Assembly: GCA_963708645.1 (NCBI GenBank)
Contig: CAVPTA010000007.1
Location: 124,001-188,000 of the forward strand
DNA length: 64,000 nt
Direction: 5' to 3'
From: RYN-133 sp963708645
GTDB lineage: Bacteria > Actinomycetota > Actinomycetes > Mycobacteriales > Jatrophihabitantaceae
Shown here: piece after piece, positions 56,505-64,000 of the stretch
How positions within the stretch are numbered: position 1 is the first letter of the stretch
Layout: each line of letters opens with the position of its first letter
Notes under the pieces: model-generated
The model's database searches: none
The model's input: the letters and a program-made list of their open reading frames with translations, nothing else
Told to the model about the DNA's origin: nothing
Program-made: the position numbers and the translations under genes

Positions 56505-56543
56505 GGCTCCGCTCGCCGGAGTCCTGGTCCGACGAGCGGAACC
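56505..56543 (+). terminator. Possible terminator after the two-component operon
   Basis: GGCTCCGCTCG (56505-56515) and CGAGCGGAACC (56533-56543) pair over 11 positions with one C-A mismatch. No T-run follows directly; a second small stem GATCGC-GCTTTTT-GCGATC is at 56553-56571. Other bases up to 56694 show nothing else. Confidence 0.4.
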
Positions 56544-56694
56544 GCCCGTGCTGATCGCGCTTTTTGCGATCGAGATTCGGGTGCCGATCCCTCGCATCGG
56601 CACCGCACCACCTCGGTCGCGTCCCACCCACATGACCCGGTGGCCGTCCGCCCCGAACTGGCTGGGACGTTGGCTTGTGTAGTTGTCGCCTGTG

Positions 56695-57075
56695 TCAGGC
56701 CGTGCGAGCAAGCAGCTGGTCGACCCGGTGCACGAGTTCGCGCGGGCTGAACGGCTTGGGCAGGTAGTCGTCACATCCGGCCGCGAATCCTGCGGCGACG
56801 TCTTCGGTGGACGACTCGGCGCTGATGAGCAGGATCGGGCTCGACGCCGTCTCGCGGCGCGCCTTGAGCTGACGGCAGACCTCGAGGCCACTCATGTCGG
56901 GCATCCGGACATCGAGCACCACGATGTGCGGCGTCTCGCGCTCGGCGGCCGCCAGGGCACGCACTCCGCCGTCGACGGCCTCGGCGTGGAACCCGGCCTT
57001 CGTCAGGATCGTGGAGACGAGAGCGCGGATGTCTTCATCGTCGTCAGCGATCAGCACGCTGCTGGCGATGGCCAT
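56695..57075 (-). CDS. Single-domain response regulator (CheY-like receiver)
   Basis: 126 residues, receiver only. SVLIADDDEDIRALVSTILT with the acidic pair, VVLDVRMPDMSGLEVC with phospho-Asp, and YLPKPFSPRELVH with the conserved Lys. No output domain. It faces the histidine-kinase operon tail to tail. It may act as a phosphate sink or signal by protein contact. Confidence 0.9.
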   Translation of the reverse strand: MAIASSVLIADDDEDIRALVSTILTKAGFHAEAVDGGVRALAAAERETPHIVVLDVRMPDMSGLEVCRQLKARRETASSPILLISAESSTEDVAAGFAAGCDDYLPKPFSPRELVHRVDQLLARTA

Positions 57076-57163
57076 TGACGTCCTGCCTCTCGGTCGTTGC
57101 ATTCCGGTCGAGTGCAACTTCGTCTGCCGTGGTGGTGAGCCGGGTAAGGCTGGCGAAAGTTAG

Positions 57164-57209
57164 GTGGGCGGCGGCCGGCTCCCCCCGCAGGACCGGCCGC
57201 GCCGCCCAC
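57164..57209. repeat. Strong GC inverted repeat in the 57.1-57.3 kb gap
   Basis: The arms GGTGGGCGG... (57164-57178) and its complement (57193-57209) form a long stem with a 2-base bulge near GGCCGG/CCGGCC. It lies in the 262-base gap between the receiver gene and DUF4233 and may be a terminator or a structural repeat. No other feature was seen there apart from a lower-GC stretch near 57290-57320. Confidence 0.4.
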
Positions 57210-57337
57210 AACACAGAGTGGTCGCCGAAGCTCAGGCAGGACTGGCCGGGCGGGCAAGGTTGGCAAGGTTCTGCCTCAAGCGTGACTCAAGTGTGCATAT
57301 GGTGCTAAATCGGGCAGTGTCAAACCTCGCACACCCG

Positions 57338-57733
57338 TCAGGACGACAGAAGTCGCCAACCTGTCGGCGTCCCCAGCAGTTGGTGTCGGAGCCAGAGCAG
57401 GCGGCCCCAGACCATCGCGAACAGCGCCGCGATGATCAGTTGCGCGATCAGCAACACCCCGCTGAGCAGAAAGAGCACCTGCACGACCGAGCCCAGGCCG
57501 ATCCCCCACGGACGGCGCACGAGTCCGGCCGCGACGATCATCACGACGGCGAGGCCGACCAGCACAAGCGTCTTGGTCACGCCCAACCCGCCGGAACTGA
57601 AGGCGAGCGCGCGCGGAACGAGCAGCGTGACCACGGCCTCGAGTCCGAGGATCGCCGCCAGCGCACCGCGGGTGGCTCGATCGGCGCGGTGGACGCGCTC
57701 GGGATCGTCGAGCTCTTCGTTGTTGTCGCTCAT
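57338..57733 (-). CDS. DUF4233 membrane protein
   Basis: 131 residues with four hydrophobic helices (GALAAILGLEAVVTLLVPRA, KTLVLVGLAVVMIVAAGLV, LGSVVQVLFLLSGVLLIA and LIIAALFAMVWGRL). DUF4233 commonly follows folC in Actinobacteria. Unknown role. ATG overlaps the folC stop as ATGA. Confidence 0.88.
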   Translation of the reverse strand: MSDNNEELDDPERVHRADRATRGALAAILGLEAVVTLLVPRALAFSSGGLGVTKTLVLVGLAVVMIVAAGLVRRPWGIGLGSVVQVLFLLSGVLLIAQLIIAALFAMVWGRLLWLRHQLLGTPTGWRLLSS

Positions 57734-59082
57734 CGGGCGAGCAGCAGCCGCGCCTCGCCGGCGGTGACCACCGAGCCGATGACCAGGACTCCGGTGCCTG
57801 ACAGCAGGTCGTCGCCGGTGTCCTCGGCCAGCCGCACGGCGGTTTCGATCGCGTCGTCCAGGCGCGGTTCGACGCTGACCCGGTCGGAGCCGAAGATCTC
57901 GACCGCGGCGGCGGCGAGTTCGTCGGCGGGCACTGCACGATCGGAACTGTTCTGGGTCACGACGATCTCGTCGGCAACGGGCTCGAGGCGCTCGAGGATG
58001 CCGGCGACGTCCTTGTCGGACATCACGGCGACGACCGCGACCAGGCGACGGAAGTCGAACGCCTCGCCGATTGCCGCGACGCTGGCACTGACGCCGTGCG
58101 GGTTGTGCGCAGCGTCGACAAGGATCGTCGGGGCCGAGCGGACGGCCTCGAGGCGTCCCGGCGACCGCACGGCAGCGAAGGCCGCGCGAATGATGCCGAT
58201 GTCGAGGCTGCCGCTGTCGGCGTCGGCGCCGAGGAACGCCTCGACCGCGGCGAGGGCGAGCGCGGCGTTCTCGGCCTGGTGCGCGCCGTGCAACGGCAGG
58301 AAGATCTCGTCGTACACGCCACCGAGGCCCTGGATCGTCAGCACCTGCCCGCCGACGGCGACCCGGCGGTCGGCCACACCGAACTCGAGCCCCTCGCGCG
58401 CGACGGCGGCGCCGACGCTCGCCGCGCGGCGCAGCAGTTGTTCGGCTGCCTCCGGCGGTTGCGCAGCGAGGATCGCAGTCGCGCCGGCCTTGATGATGCC
58501 GGCCTTCTCGCCGGCGATCGCGTCGACGGTCGTCCCGAGATATTCGGTGTGGTCGAGATCGATCGGGGTCACGACGGCGACCTCGGCGTCGAGCACGTTC
58601 GTGTTGTCCCAAGCACCGCCCATGCCGACCTCGACGACCGCAACGTCGACGGGGGTGTCGGCGAAGATCATGTACGCCATGGCGGTCACGATCTCGAAGA
58701 ACGACAGCGGGACGTCGAACTGCCCGTCGACCAGTTCGATGTACGGCGCGAGCTCGCGGTAGGTCTCGACGAAGGTGCGGTCACTTATCGGCTGACCGTC
58801 CACCACGATGCGCTCGGTGACAGAGGTGAGATGCGGGCTGGTGTAGCGGCCCGAACGGATACCGAAGCCGCGGACGAGTTCATCGATCATGCGCGCGGTG
58901 CTCGTCTTGCCGTTCGTACCGGTCAGATGGATGCCGCGGTATGCGCGTTGCGGGTCGCCGAGCAGACCGACGAGGGCCTCCATGCGTTCGTTCGTCGGAT
59001 GGATGTGGCCTTCGCCGCGACGTCCGAAGATGGACGCCTCGACCGTGCGCAGCTGCGTCGCGTACTTCTCGCGCTCGGTCAT
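57730..59082 (-). CDS. folC: Bifunctional folylpolyglutamate/dihydrofolate synthase
   Basis: 450 residues. The Mur-ligase-type ATPase has GIHLTGTNGKTSTARMIDEL (P-loop) and DVAVVEVGMGGAWDNTNVLD; the C-terminal domain has VDAAHNPHGVSASV. Adds glutamates to folates and completes dihydrofolate. The valS stop overlaps its ATG. Sits between valS and DUF4233 as in other Actinobacteria. Confidence 0.96.
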   Translation of the reverse strand: MTEREKYATQLRTVEASIFGRRGEGHIHPTNERMEALVGLLGDPQRAYRGIHLTGTNGKTSTARMIDELVRGFGIRSGRYTSPHLTSVTERIVVDGQPISDRTFVETYRELAPYIELVDGQFDVPLSFFEIVTAMAYMIFADTPVDVAVVEVGMGGAWDNTNVLDAEVAVVTPIDLDHTEYLGTTVDAIAGEKAGIIKAGATAILAAQPPEAAEQLLRRAASVGAAVAREGLEFGVADRRVAVGGQVLTIQGLGGVYDEIFLPLHGAHQAENAALALAAVEAFLGADADSGSLDIGIIRAAFAAVRSPGRLEAVRSAPTILVDAAHNPHGVSASVAAIGEAFDFRRLVAVVAVMSDKDVAGILERLEPVADEIVVTQNSSDRAVPADELAAAAVEIFGSDRVSVEPRLDDAIETAVRLAEDTGDDLLSGTGVLVIGSVVTAGEARLLLAR

Positions 59083-61670
59083 GTCTTCGGGAGTGCGTCG
59101 AGCGCAGCGCTGATGCGATCGATCTCGGCCTCGGCGGCAGTGAGCCGGTCACGCACCTTGGTGATGACCGGTTCGGGCGCCTTGCTGACGAAGCTGTCGT
59201 TGAGCAGCTTGGTGGTGTTGACGTCGCGTTCCTTCTGTGCGGCAGCGAGGTCTTTCGACAGGCGGGCGCGTTCGGCCGCGACGTCGATCGTTCCGGACAG
59301 ATCGAGTTCGACCCGCACCCCGACGGCTGTCGTGAGCGGCGATCCGGTGGGCGTGAAATCGGGACCGGGTTCGTCGAGTCGCAGCAGGGCTCGCACCGCC
59401 GCTTCGTCGATCGTTGCGTTCCCGACAGCCGGGCCGGCACCTTCTGCGACGGCTTGACGCCTTGATCGGAGCGGAAGCGCCGCACCTCGCCGACCACCGT
59501 CTGCAGGTCGCGCACCGCAGCCTCGGCACCGGGGTTGGCACGGGCGGTGTCGGCGACCGGCCAGTCGGCGATCACCACCGACTCGCGTCCGGTGAGTTGC
59601 GGTCCACAACGTCTCGGTCACGAACGGCACGAACGGATGCAGCAGCCGCAACACCGTGTCGAGCACCTCGCCGAGCACGCGCCGGGTGTCGTCGCCGGCC
59701 GGGCCGGACAGCGAGAGCTTGGCCAGCTCGATGTACCAGTCGCACACCTCGTCCCACGCGAAGTGGTACAGCAGGTCGGTGATCTTGGCGAACTCGTACC
59801 TCTCGTACTGCTCGTCGACCTCGGTGACCACAGCCTGCAGTCGCGAGAGGATCCAGGCGTCCGCACCGGTGACCGCATCGGGCAACGGGCCGTCGACGGT
59901 CGCGCCGTTCTGCAATGCGAATCGCGTGGCGTTCCAGAGCTTCGTGCAGAAGTTGCGGGCGCCCTTCACCCACTCTTCGTTGACCGCCTGATCGGCGCCC
60001 GGGTTCGCACCCTGCATGAGCGACAGGCGGACGGCGTCGGCGCCGTAGTTGTCCATCCAGATCAGCGGATCGACGACATTGCCCTTGGACTTCGACATCT
60101 TCTTGCCGGAGCTGTCGCGCACGAGGCCGGTCAGCAACACGGTCTTGAACGGGACGTCGTCCACTCGTAGACGCCGAACAGCATCATGCGCACGACCCAG
60201 AAGAACAAGATGTCGTATCCGGTGACCAGCACTGACGTCGGGTAGTAACGCGCGAGCTCGGGCGTCTGCTCGGGCCAGCCCATGGTCGAGAACGGCCACA
60301 GCGCGCTCGAGAACCAGGTGTCGAGCACGTCCTCGTCCTGCGTCCAGCCGGCTGGCGGAGTCTCGTCCGGCCCGACACAGACGTCGTCGCCGTCGGGCGA
60401 GTACCAGACCGGGATGCGGTGGCCCCACCACAGCTGGCGGCTGATGCACCAGTCGCGCAGGTTGTCGACCCATTGGTAGAAGCGCGGCGTCGAGGTCGGC
60501 CGGTTCGAACTTCGTTCGTCCGTCGCGGACGGCGTCACCGGCGGCCTTCGCCAACGTCTCGACACGCACCCACCACTGCAACGAGAGTCGGGGTTCGATC
60601 GTGGTGTCACAGCGCGAGCAGTGCCCGACCGCGTGGATGTAAGGACGCTTCTCGGCGACGATGCGGCCGTCCTCACGCAGCGCGGCGACGATTGCGAAGC
60701 GGGCTTCGAGGCGGTCGAGACCCTGGAACGGTCCGGGCGTGGTGATGACTGCGCGCTCGTCCATGATGATCGGCATCGGCAGGTCGTGCCGGCGGCCGAT
60801 CTCGAAGTCGTTCGGGTCGTGGGCCGGCGTGACCTTCACCGCGCCGGTGCCGAAGGACGGATCGACGTGTTCGTCGGCGATGACCGGGATCTTGCGGTTG
60901 GTCAGCGGCAGCGACACCGACTTGCCGATCAGGTGCTTGTACCGCTCGTCGTCCGGGTGCACCGCGACCGCGGTGTCGCCGAGCATCGTCTCGGCGCGGG
61001 TCGTGGCCACCACGATCGACGTGTCGCCCTCGCCGTAACGGATCGAGACGAGTTCGCCGGGTTCGTCGGTGTGGTCGACCTCTGCGTCGCTGAGCGCGGT
61101 GAGATCGCGCGGGCACCAGTTGATGATGCGCTCGGCGCGATAGATCAAGTCGTTGTCGTACAGCGTCTTGAAGATCGTCTGGACGGCGCGCGACAGGCCC
61201 TCGTCCATCGTGAACCGCTCGCGGGTCCAGTCGACGCCGTCGCCGAGGCGGCGCATCTGATCGAGGATCTGGCCGCCGTAGCGCTCTTTCCACTCCCATG
61301 CCTTAGCGACGAATTGCTCGCGCGTGTAGTCGAATCGTCCCTTGCCCTCGGTCTCGGACAGGTGGCGCTCGACCAGCGCGTGCACTGCGATGCTCGCGTG
61401 GTCCATGCCGGGCAGCCACAGCACGTCGAAGCCGCGCATGCGGGCCCGCCTACTCAGCGCGTCCATCATCGTGTGCTGCAGGGCGTGACCGAGGTGCAGG
61501 CTGCCGGTGACATTCGGCGGTGGGATCACGATCGAGTACGGCGGTTTGTCGCTGCTCGGATCGGCGGTGAAGTACCCGCGCTGTTCCCACCGCTCGTAGA
61601 GCGGGCCCTCTACCTCTGCCGGCGCGTACTGCGTCGGCAGCTCGGGGCTCTGGGGTGCGGCGCTGGTCAT
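59079..61670 (-). CDS. valS: Valyl-tRNA synthetase, four frame breaks
   Basis: About 865 residues. HIGH is in NVTGSLHLGHALQHTMMDAL; the editing domain reads VVATTRAETMLGDTAVAVHP and AVKVTPAHDPNDFEIG. Near 60490 the frame shifts, continues WCISRQLWWGHRIPVWYSPD, and returns near 60165 to reach GKKMSKSKGNVVDP (KMSKS). Further shifts near 59600 and 59430 affect the C-terminal anticodon domain; the coiled-coil end is ISAALDALPKT. All functional motifs are present across frames, so sequence errors are likely. ATG at 61670. Confidence 0.94.
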   Translation of the reverse strand: MTSAAPQSPELPTQYAPAEVEGPLYERWEQRGYFTADPSSDKPPYSIVIPPPNVTGSLHLGHALQHTMMDALSRRARMRGFDVLWLPGMDHASIAVHALVERHLSETEGKGRFDYTREQFVAKAWEWKERYGGQILDQMRRLGDGVDWTRERFTMDEGLSRAVQTIFKTLYDNDLIYRAERIINWCPRDLTALSDAEVDHTDEPGELVSIRYGEGDTSIVVATTRAETMLGDTAVAVHPDDERYKHLIGKSVSLPLTNRKIPVIADEHVDPSFGTGAVKVTPAHDPNDFEIGRRHDLPMPIIMDERAVITTPGPFQGLDRLEARFAIVAALREDGRIVAEKRPYIHAVGHCSRCDTTIEPRLSLQWWVRVETLAKAAGDAVRDGRTKFEPADLDAALLPMGRQPARLVHQPPAVVGPPHPGLVLARRRRRLCRAGRDSASRLDAGRGRARHLVLERAVAVLDHGLARADARARALLPDVSAGHRIRHLVLLGRAHDAVRRLRVDDVPFKTVLLTGLVRDSSGKKMSKSKGNVVDPLIWMDNYGADAVRLSLMQGANPGADQAVNEEWVKGARNFCTKLWNATRFALQNGATVDGPLPDAVTGADAWILSRLQAVVTEVDEQYERYEFAKITDLLYHFAWDEVCDWYIELAKLSLSGPAGDDTRRVLGEVLDTVLRLLHPFVPFVTETLWTATHRTRVGGDRRLAGRRHRPCQPRCRGCGARPADGGRRGAALPLRSRRQAVAEGAGPAVGNATIDEAAVRALLRLDEPGPDFTPTGSPLTTAVGVRVELDLSGTIDVAAERARLSKDLAAAQKERDVNTTKLLNDSFVSKAPEPVITKVRDRLTAAEAEIDRISAALDALPKT

Positions 61671-61727
61671 GGGGCAAGTCTATGAATGCCGTCGTTATGG
61701 ATTGGCCGGGGCTGTGAGGATGAGGGC

Positions 61728-62376
61728 GTGGCGCTCGAGATCACGACCGATGCCGATGCTGTGGCGCGGCTGGCCCAGATGCTGGCGGCGCTGGACCCGG
61801 TTGCGTACACGGTGTTCGGGACCATCGCAGATTTCGTTCGGCGCGACGATGCTGCCCCGTGGGCCGCACACCGCGCCGGCGCACCGTCGGTCCTCGCGGC
61901 TCGTTCGTCACTCACCACCGGCGTCGCGTTCAGCGCGGGATGGTCAGCAGTGGACGGCGTTGCGAGCGCGATCGCCGAGATGCAGCCCGCCCCGGTCGGG
62001 ATCGGTAGTCCGCCGGAGACGGAGGCCGCGGTCGTCGCTGCCCTGGGGGGCCGTCCCGTGACGAACCGGATGGACGAACGGTTGTTCCGACTCGACCTGC
62101 TGGATTTGGACCGACTCGACGGGTGCCGCGACTTCGATGGCGGTCGCACATCCGCCGGTCAACGGGGTCTCGCGCATCGGCCCGGTGTACACGCCTCACG
62201 AACACCACGGCCGTGGCTACGGGTCAGCCGTCGCCGCTGCCGCGTCACGGGCGATTCCCGACGCGGGCGATGTGGCGTGCCTGTACACCGATCTGGCCAA
62301 CCCGACGTCCAACAAGATCTATCAGCAGCTCGGCTATCGTGCTGTCCGCGACCGCACGACCGTGCGTTTCGACTGA
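61728..62376 (+). CDS. GNAT family N-acetyltransferase, frame disrupted near 62120
   Basis: About 215 residues when joined. The first frame begins VALEITTDADAVARLAQMLA from a GTG after GAGG, and reads to FRLDLLDLDRLDG. The second contains SRIGPVYTPHEHHGRGYGSA, the acetyl-CoA-binding (R/Q-x-x-G-x-G/A) motif, and LYTDLANPTSNKIYQQLGYR, typical of GNATs that act on small molecules or peptides. Divergent from valS. Substrate unknown. Confidence 0.8.
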
Positions 62377-62395
62377 GCGTGCGGCCGACCTGCTC

Positions 62396-64000
62396 TCACT
62401 CGCCGTTGAGCCAGCGCTCGAACGCGTCGAACGAGTAAGGCCGTCCCAGGAACGACTCGACCATGGCCGCAGCGTCACGCGAGCCGCCTGGCGCGAGGAT
62501 CTCGTCGCGGTAGCGCTGTGCACGGTCTGCGCGCATGAGGTCGTCGCGATCGAACTGTGACAGCAGGTCCTTCGAGATCACCAGGCTCCAGAGGTACGTG
62601 TAGTAGCCGGATGTGTATCCCGCGAGGTGGCCGAAGTTCGCGTGCAGGTGCGTGCCTTCGAGGTAGGCGAGCAGGTCGTACTGCGGCTGGATCTCGCGCA
62701 CCGCGGCAGTCAGGTCGCGCGGTCGATCGCGATGCAGCAGGTACGACACCGCCGCGTAGTAGGTCTGGGTGCGGATCAGCAGTCCCTTGCCGAAGCGATC
62801 GGCAGCGCGCATGCGGTCGACGAGATCGTGCGGGATCGGCACGCCGTCCGCGTCGAGCGCGAACGCGCTCAGCACATCGGGTGTCCACGCCCATTCTTCG
62901 AGCAGTTGCGACGGCGCCTCGACGAAGTCCCACTCGGTGGTGACGCCCGAGAACCGCACCCACCGTTGCTGCCCGGCGAGGACGTGATGCAGGACGTGCC
63001 CGAACTCGTGGAACAACGTGATCAGCTCGAAGTGCTCCATGAGTCCGCGCGACAGGTTGCAGACGAGTGCTCCTGCGGGCAATTGCCGACCAGAAACGCC
63101 ACTGGTGATCGGGAACTCCGCAGCATGCTTGAACTTGCCCTCGCGCGGATGCAGATCGAGGTAGATCCGCCCGATCACCGTGCCGCCTCGAAGCACGTCG
63201 TAGGTGTTGACGTCCTCATGCCAGGCCGATACGTCGGTGCGCAGCACGTACTCGATGCCGAACAACCGCCCGGTCGTAGTGAGCAGCCCGTCGCGCACCT
63301 TGTCGAATTCGAAGTAGCGCCGAACCTGCTGCGCGTCGACGTCATAGTTCTCGCGCCGGAGCAGTTCCTCGTAGTAGCGCACATCGGCGCGAGTCATGGG
63401 CGGCGCGTCGGGATGTTCGCTGACCTGACGCGCGCGCAGGAGCGCAAGCTCGCGACGTCCGCTTGCGTCGGCGGCGGCAGCGACGCGGTCGATGAATTCG
63501 AGAATCGCCTTGCCGGCCCCGATCATCTTGTCCTCGACGTCGTAGTCGGGCCAGCTGTCGTAGCCGAGCAACTCGGCACGCTCGGCCCGTAGGTCGAGCA
63601 TTTCGCGGACGAGATCGTCGTTGTCGGGCCAGCCTCGATCGAACATCGCGTTGGTGAGTTCGAGCCGGGCCGCCGCGTCGTTGGCGAAGGTGAGCATCGG
63701 GAGCGCGTCGGGATAGTCGGTCGAGAGCGTCACCAACCCGTTCGCACCGGCAGGGTGCGCCTGGACGTAATCGGCGGGCAGACCGTCGAGCTGTTCAGGA
63801 CGCAGCTGCACCGTGCGGACGTCGTCGCGAATCACCCGTGAGAAGTCCTGCGTGACCTCGACAAGGCGTGCCGCGATCTCACGCAACCGCGCGCGCACCG
63901 CGTCGTCCTGGTCGACACCGCTGCGGCGGAAGTCGCGCAGGATGTGCTCGCGCATCCGGTCGGCCTGCTCGTCGCCCACCGGTGCGCAGGCAGCGATGAC
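62396..64000 (-). CDS. M3 family oligopeptidase (5' end outside the window)
   Basis: At least 530 residues are visible and the frame remains open to the right edge. The zinc site is LITLFHEFGHVLHHVL (HExxH) with the third ligand in DFVEAPSQLLEEW. C-terminal ends are typical of thimet/Dcp-type peptidases (YTSGYYTYLWSLVISKDLLS). Cytoplasmic breakdown of peptides. The start must lie beyond 64000, because the N-terminal helical part is short. Tail to tail with the GNAT gene. Confidence 0.92.
   Translation of the reverse strand, partial: VIAACAPVGDEQADRMREHILRDFRRSGVDQDDAVRARLREIAARLVEVTQDFSRVIRDDVRTVQLRPEQLDGLPADYVQAHPAGANGLVTLSTDYPDALPMLTFANDAAARLELTNAMFDRGWPDNDDLVREMLDLRAERAELLGYDSWPDYDVEDKMIGAGKAILEFIDRVAAAADASGRRELALLRARQVSEHPDAPPMTRADVRYYEELLRRENYDVDAQQVRRYFEFDKVRDGLLTTTGRLFGIEYVLRTDVSAWHEDVNTYDVLRGGTVIGRIYLDLHPREGKFKHAAEFPITSGVSGRQLPAGALVCNLSRGLMEHFELITLFHEFGHVLHHVLAGQQRWVRFSGVTTEWDFVEAPSQLLEEWAWTPDVLSAFALDADGVPIPHDLVDRMRAADRFGKGLLIRTQTYYAAVSYLLHRDRPRDLTAAVREIQPQYDLLAYLEGTHLHANFGHLAGYTSGYYTYLWSLVISKDLLSQFDRDDLMRADRAQRYRDEILAPGGSRDAAAMVESFLGRPYSFDAFERWLNGE

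Overview
The window is high-GC DNA (mostly C or G at third codon positions) from an actinobacterium. The mycothiol-dependent-type enzyme, PPOX/F420-type proteins, DUF4233, the TIGR03936/TIGR03960 pair and the order rne-rplU-rpmA-obgE-proB-proA-nadD-rsfS all fit. It carries GlfT1/Glf/GlfT2-type galactan genes, usually linked with arabinogalactan-making Mycobacteriales, together with a complete mreB-mreC-mreD-mrdA-rodA cluster, which mycobacteria lack. That suggests a non-mycobacterial lineage near the Geodermatophilales/Nakamurellales/Jatrophihabitans group; this placement is inference. An ACC deaminase hints at plant or soil association.

Layout. 0.1-7.8 kb: cell-surface polysaccharide island with glfT1 and two tandem sulfotransferases (minus strand), facing a GT2 glycosyltransferase, glf and glfT2 (plus strand) across a regulatory gap with three 11-bp direct repeats. 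7.9-10.5 kb: a large, heavily frameshifted protein with pyruvyltransferase-like and GT8 parts, overlapping lepA. 10.5-25.3 kb: housekeeping genes lepA, prs, rpsT, holA, comEC, comEA, degV, leuS (with a predicted leucine attenuator), a histidine phosphatase, rsfS and nadD, plus a third sulfotransferase. 25.3-33.3 kb: accessory region with an HNH-nuclease relic, a META-like membrane protein, a methyltransferase, a two-domain fatty acyl-CoA reductase, a sensor-like membrane protein, an XRE/NTF2 divergent pair and an operon tetR-maleylpyruvate isomerase-PPOX-PPOX. The acyl-CoA reductase and tetR share a similar palindromic operator.

33.3-45.2 kb: proA, lapA-like, proB, obgE, rpmA, rplU, rne, the radical-SAM pair and acdS. 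45.2-52.5 kb: an EamA exporter, the Rod-complex cluster rodA-mrdA-mreD-mreC-mreB, and ndk. 52.5-57.1 kb: a SipW signal peptidase with two probable exported substrates (one TasA/camelysin-like), next to an OmpR/histidine-kinase pair and a stand-alone receiver. 57.3-64 kb: DUF4233, folC, valS, a GNAT acetyltransferase and an M3 peptidase running off the right edge.

Frameshifts are unevenly spread. Many interrupt essential genes between about 7.3 and 20.8 kb (glfT2, lepA, prs, comEC, leuS) and between 59.4 and 62.1 kb (valS, GNAT), while the conserved genes in the 35 kb between are intact. Local sequence or assembly error is the simplest explanation, so the affected genes are annotated as functional genes with disrupted frames. 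No tRNA, rRNA, CRISPR array, insertion sequence or prophage was recognised.
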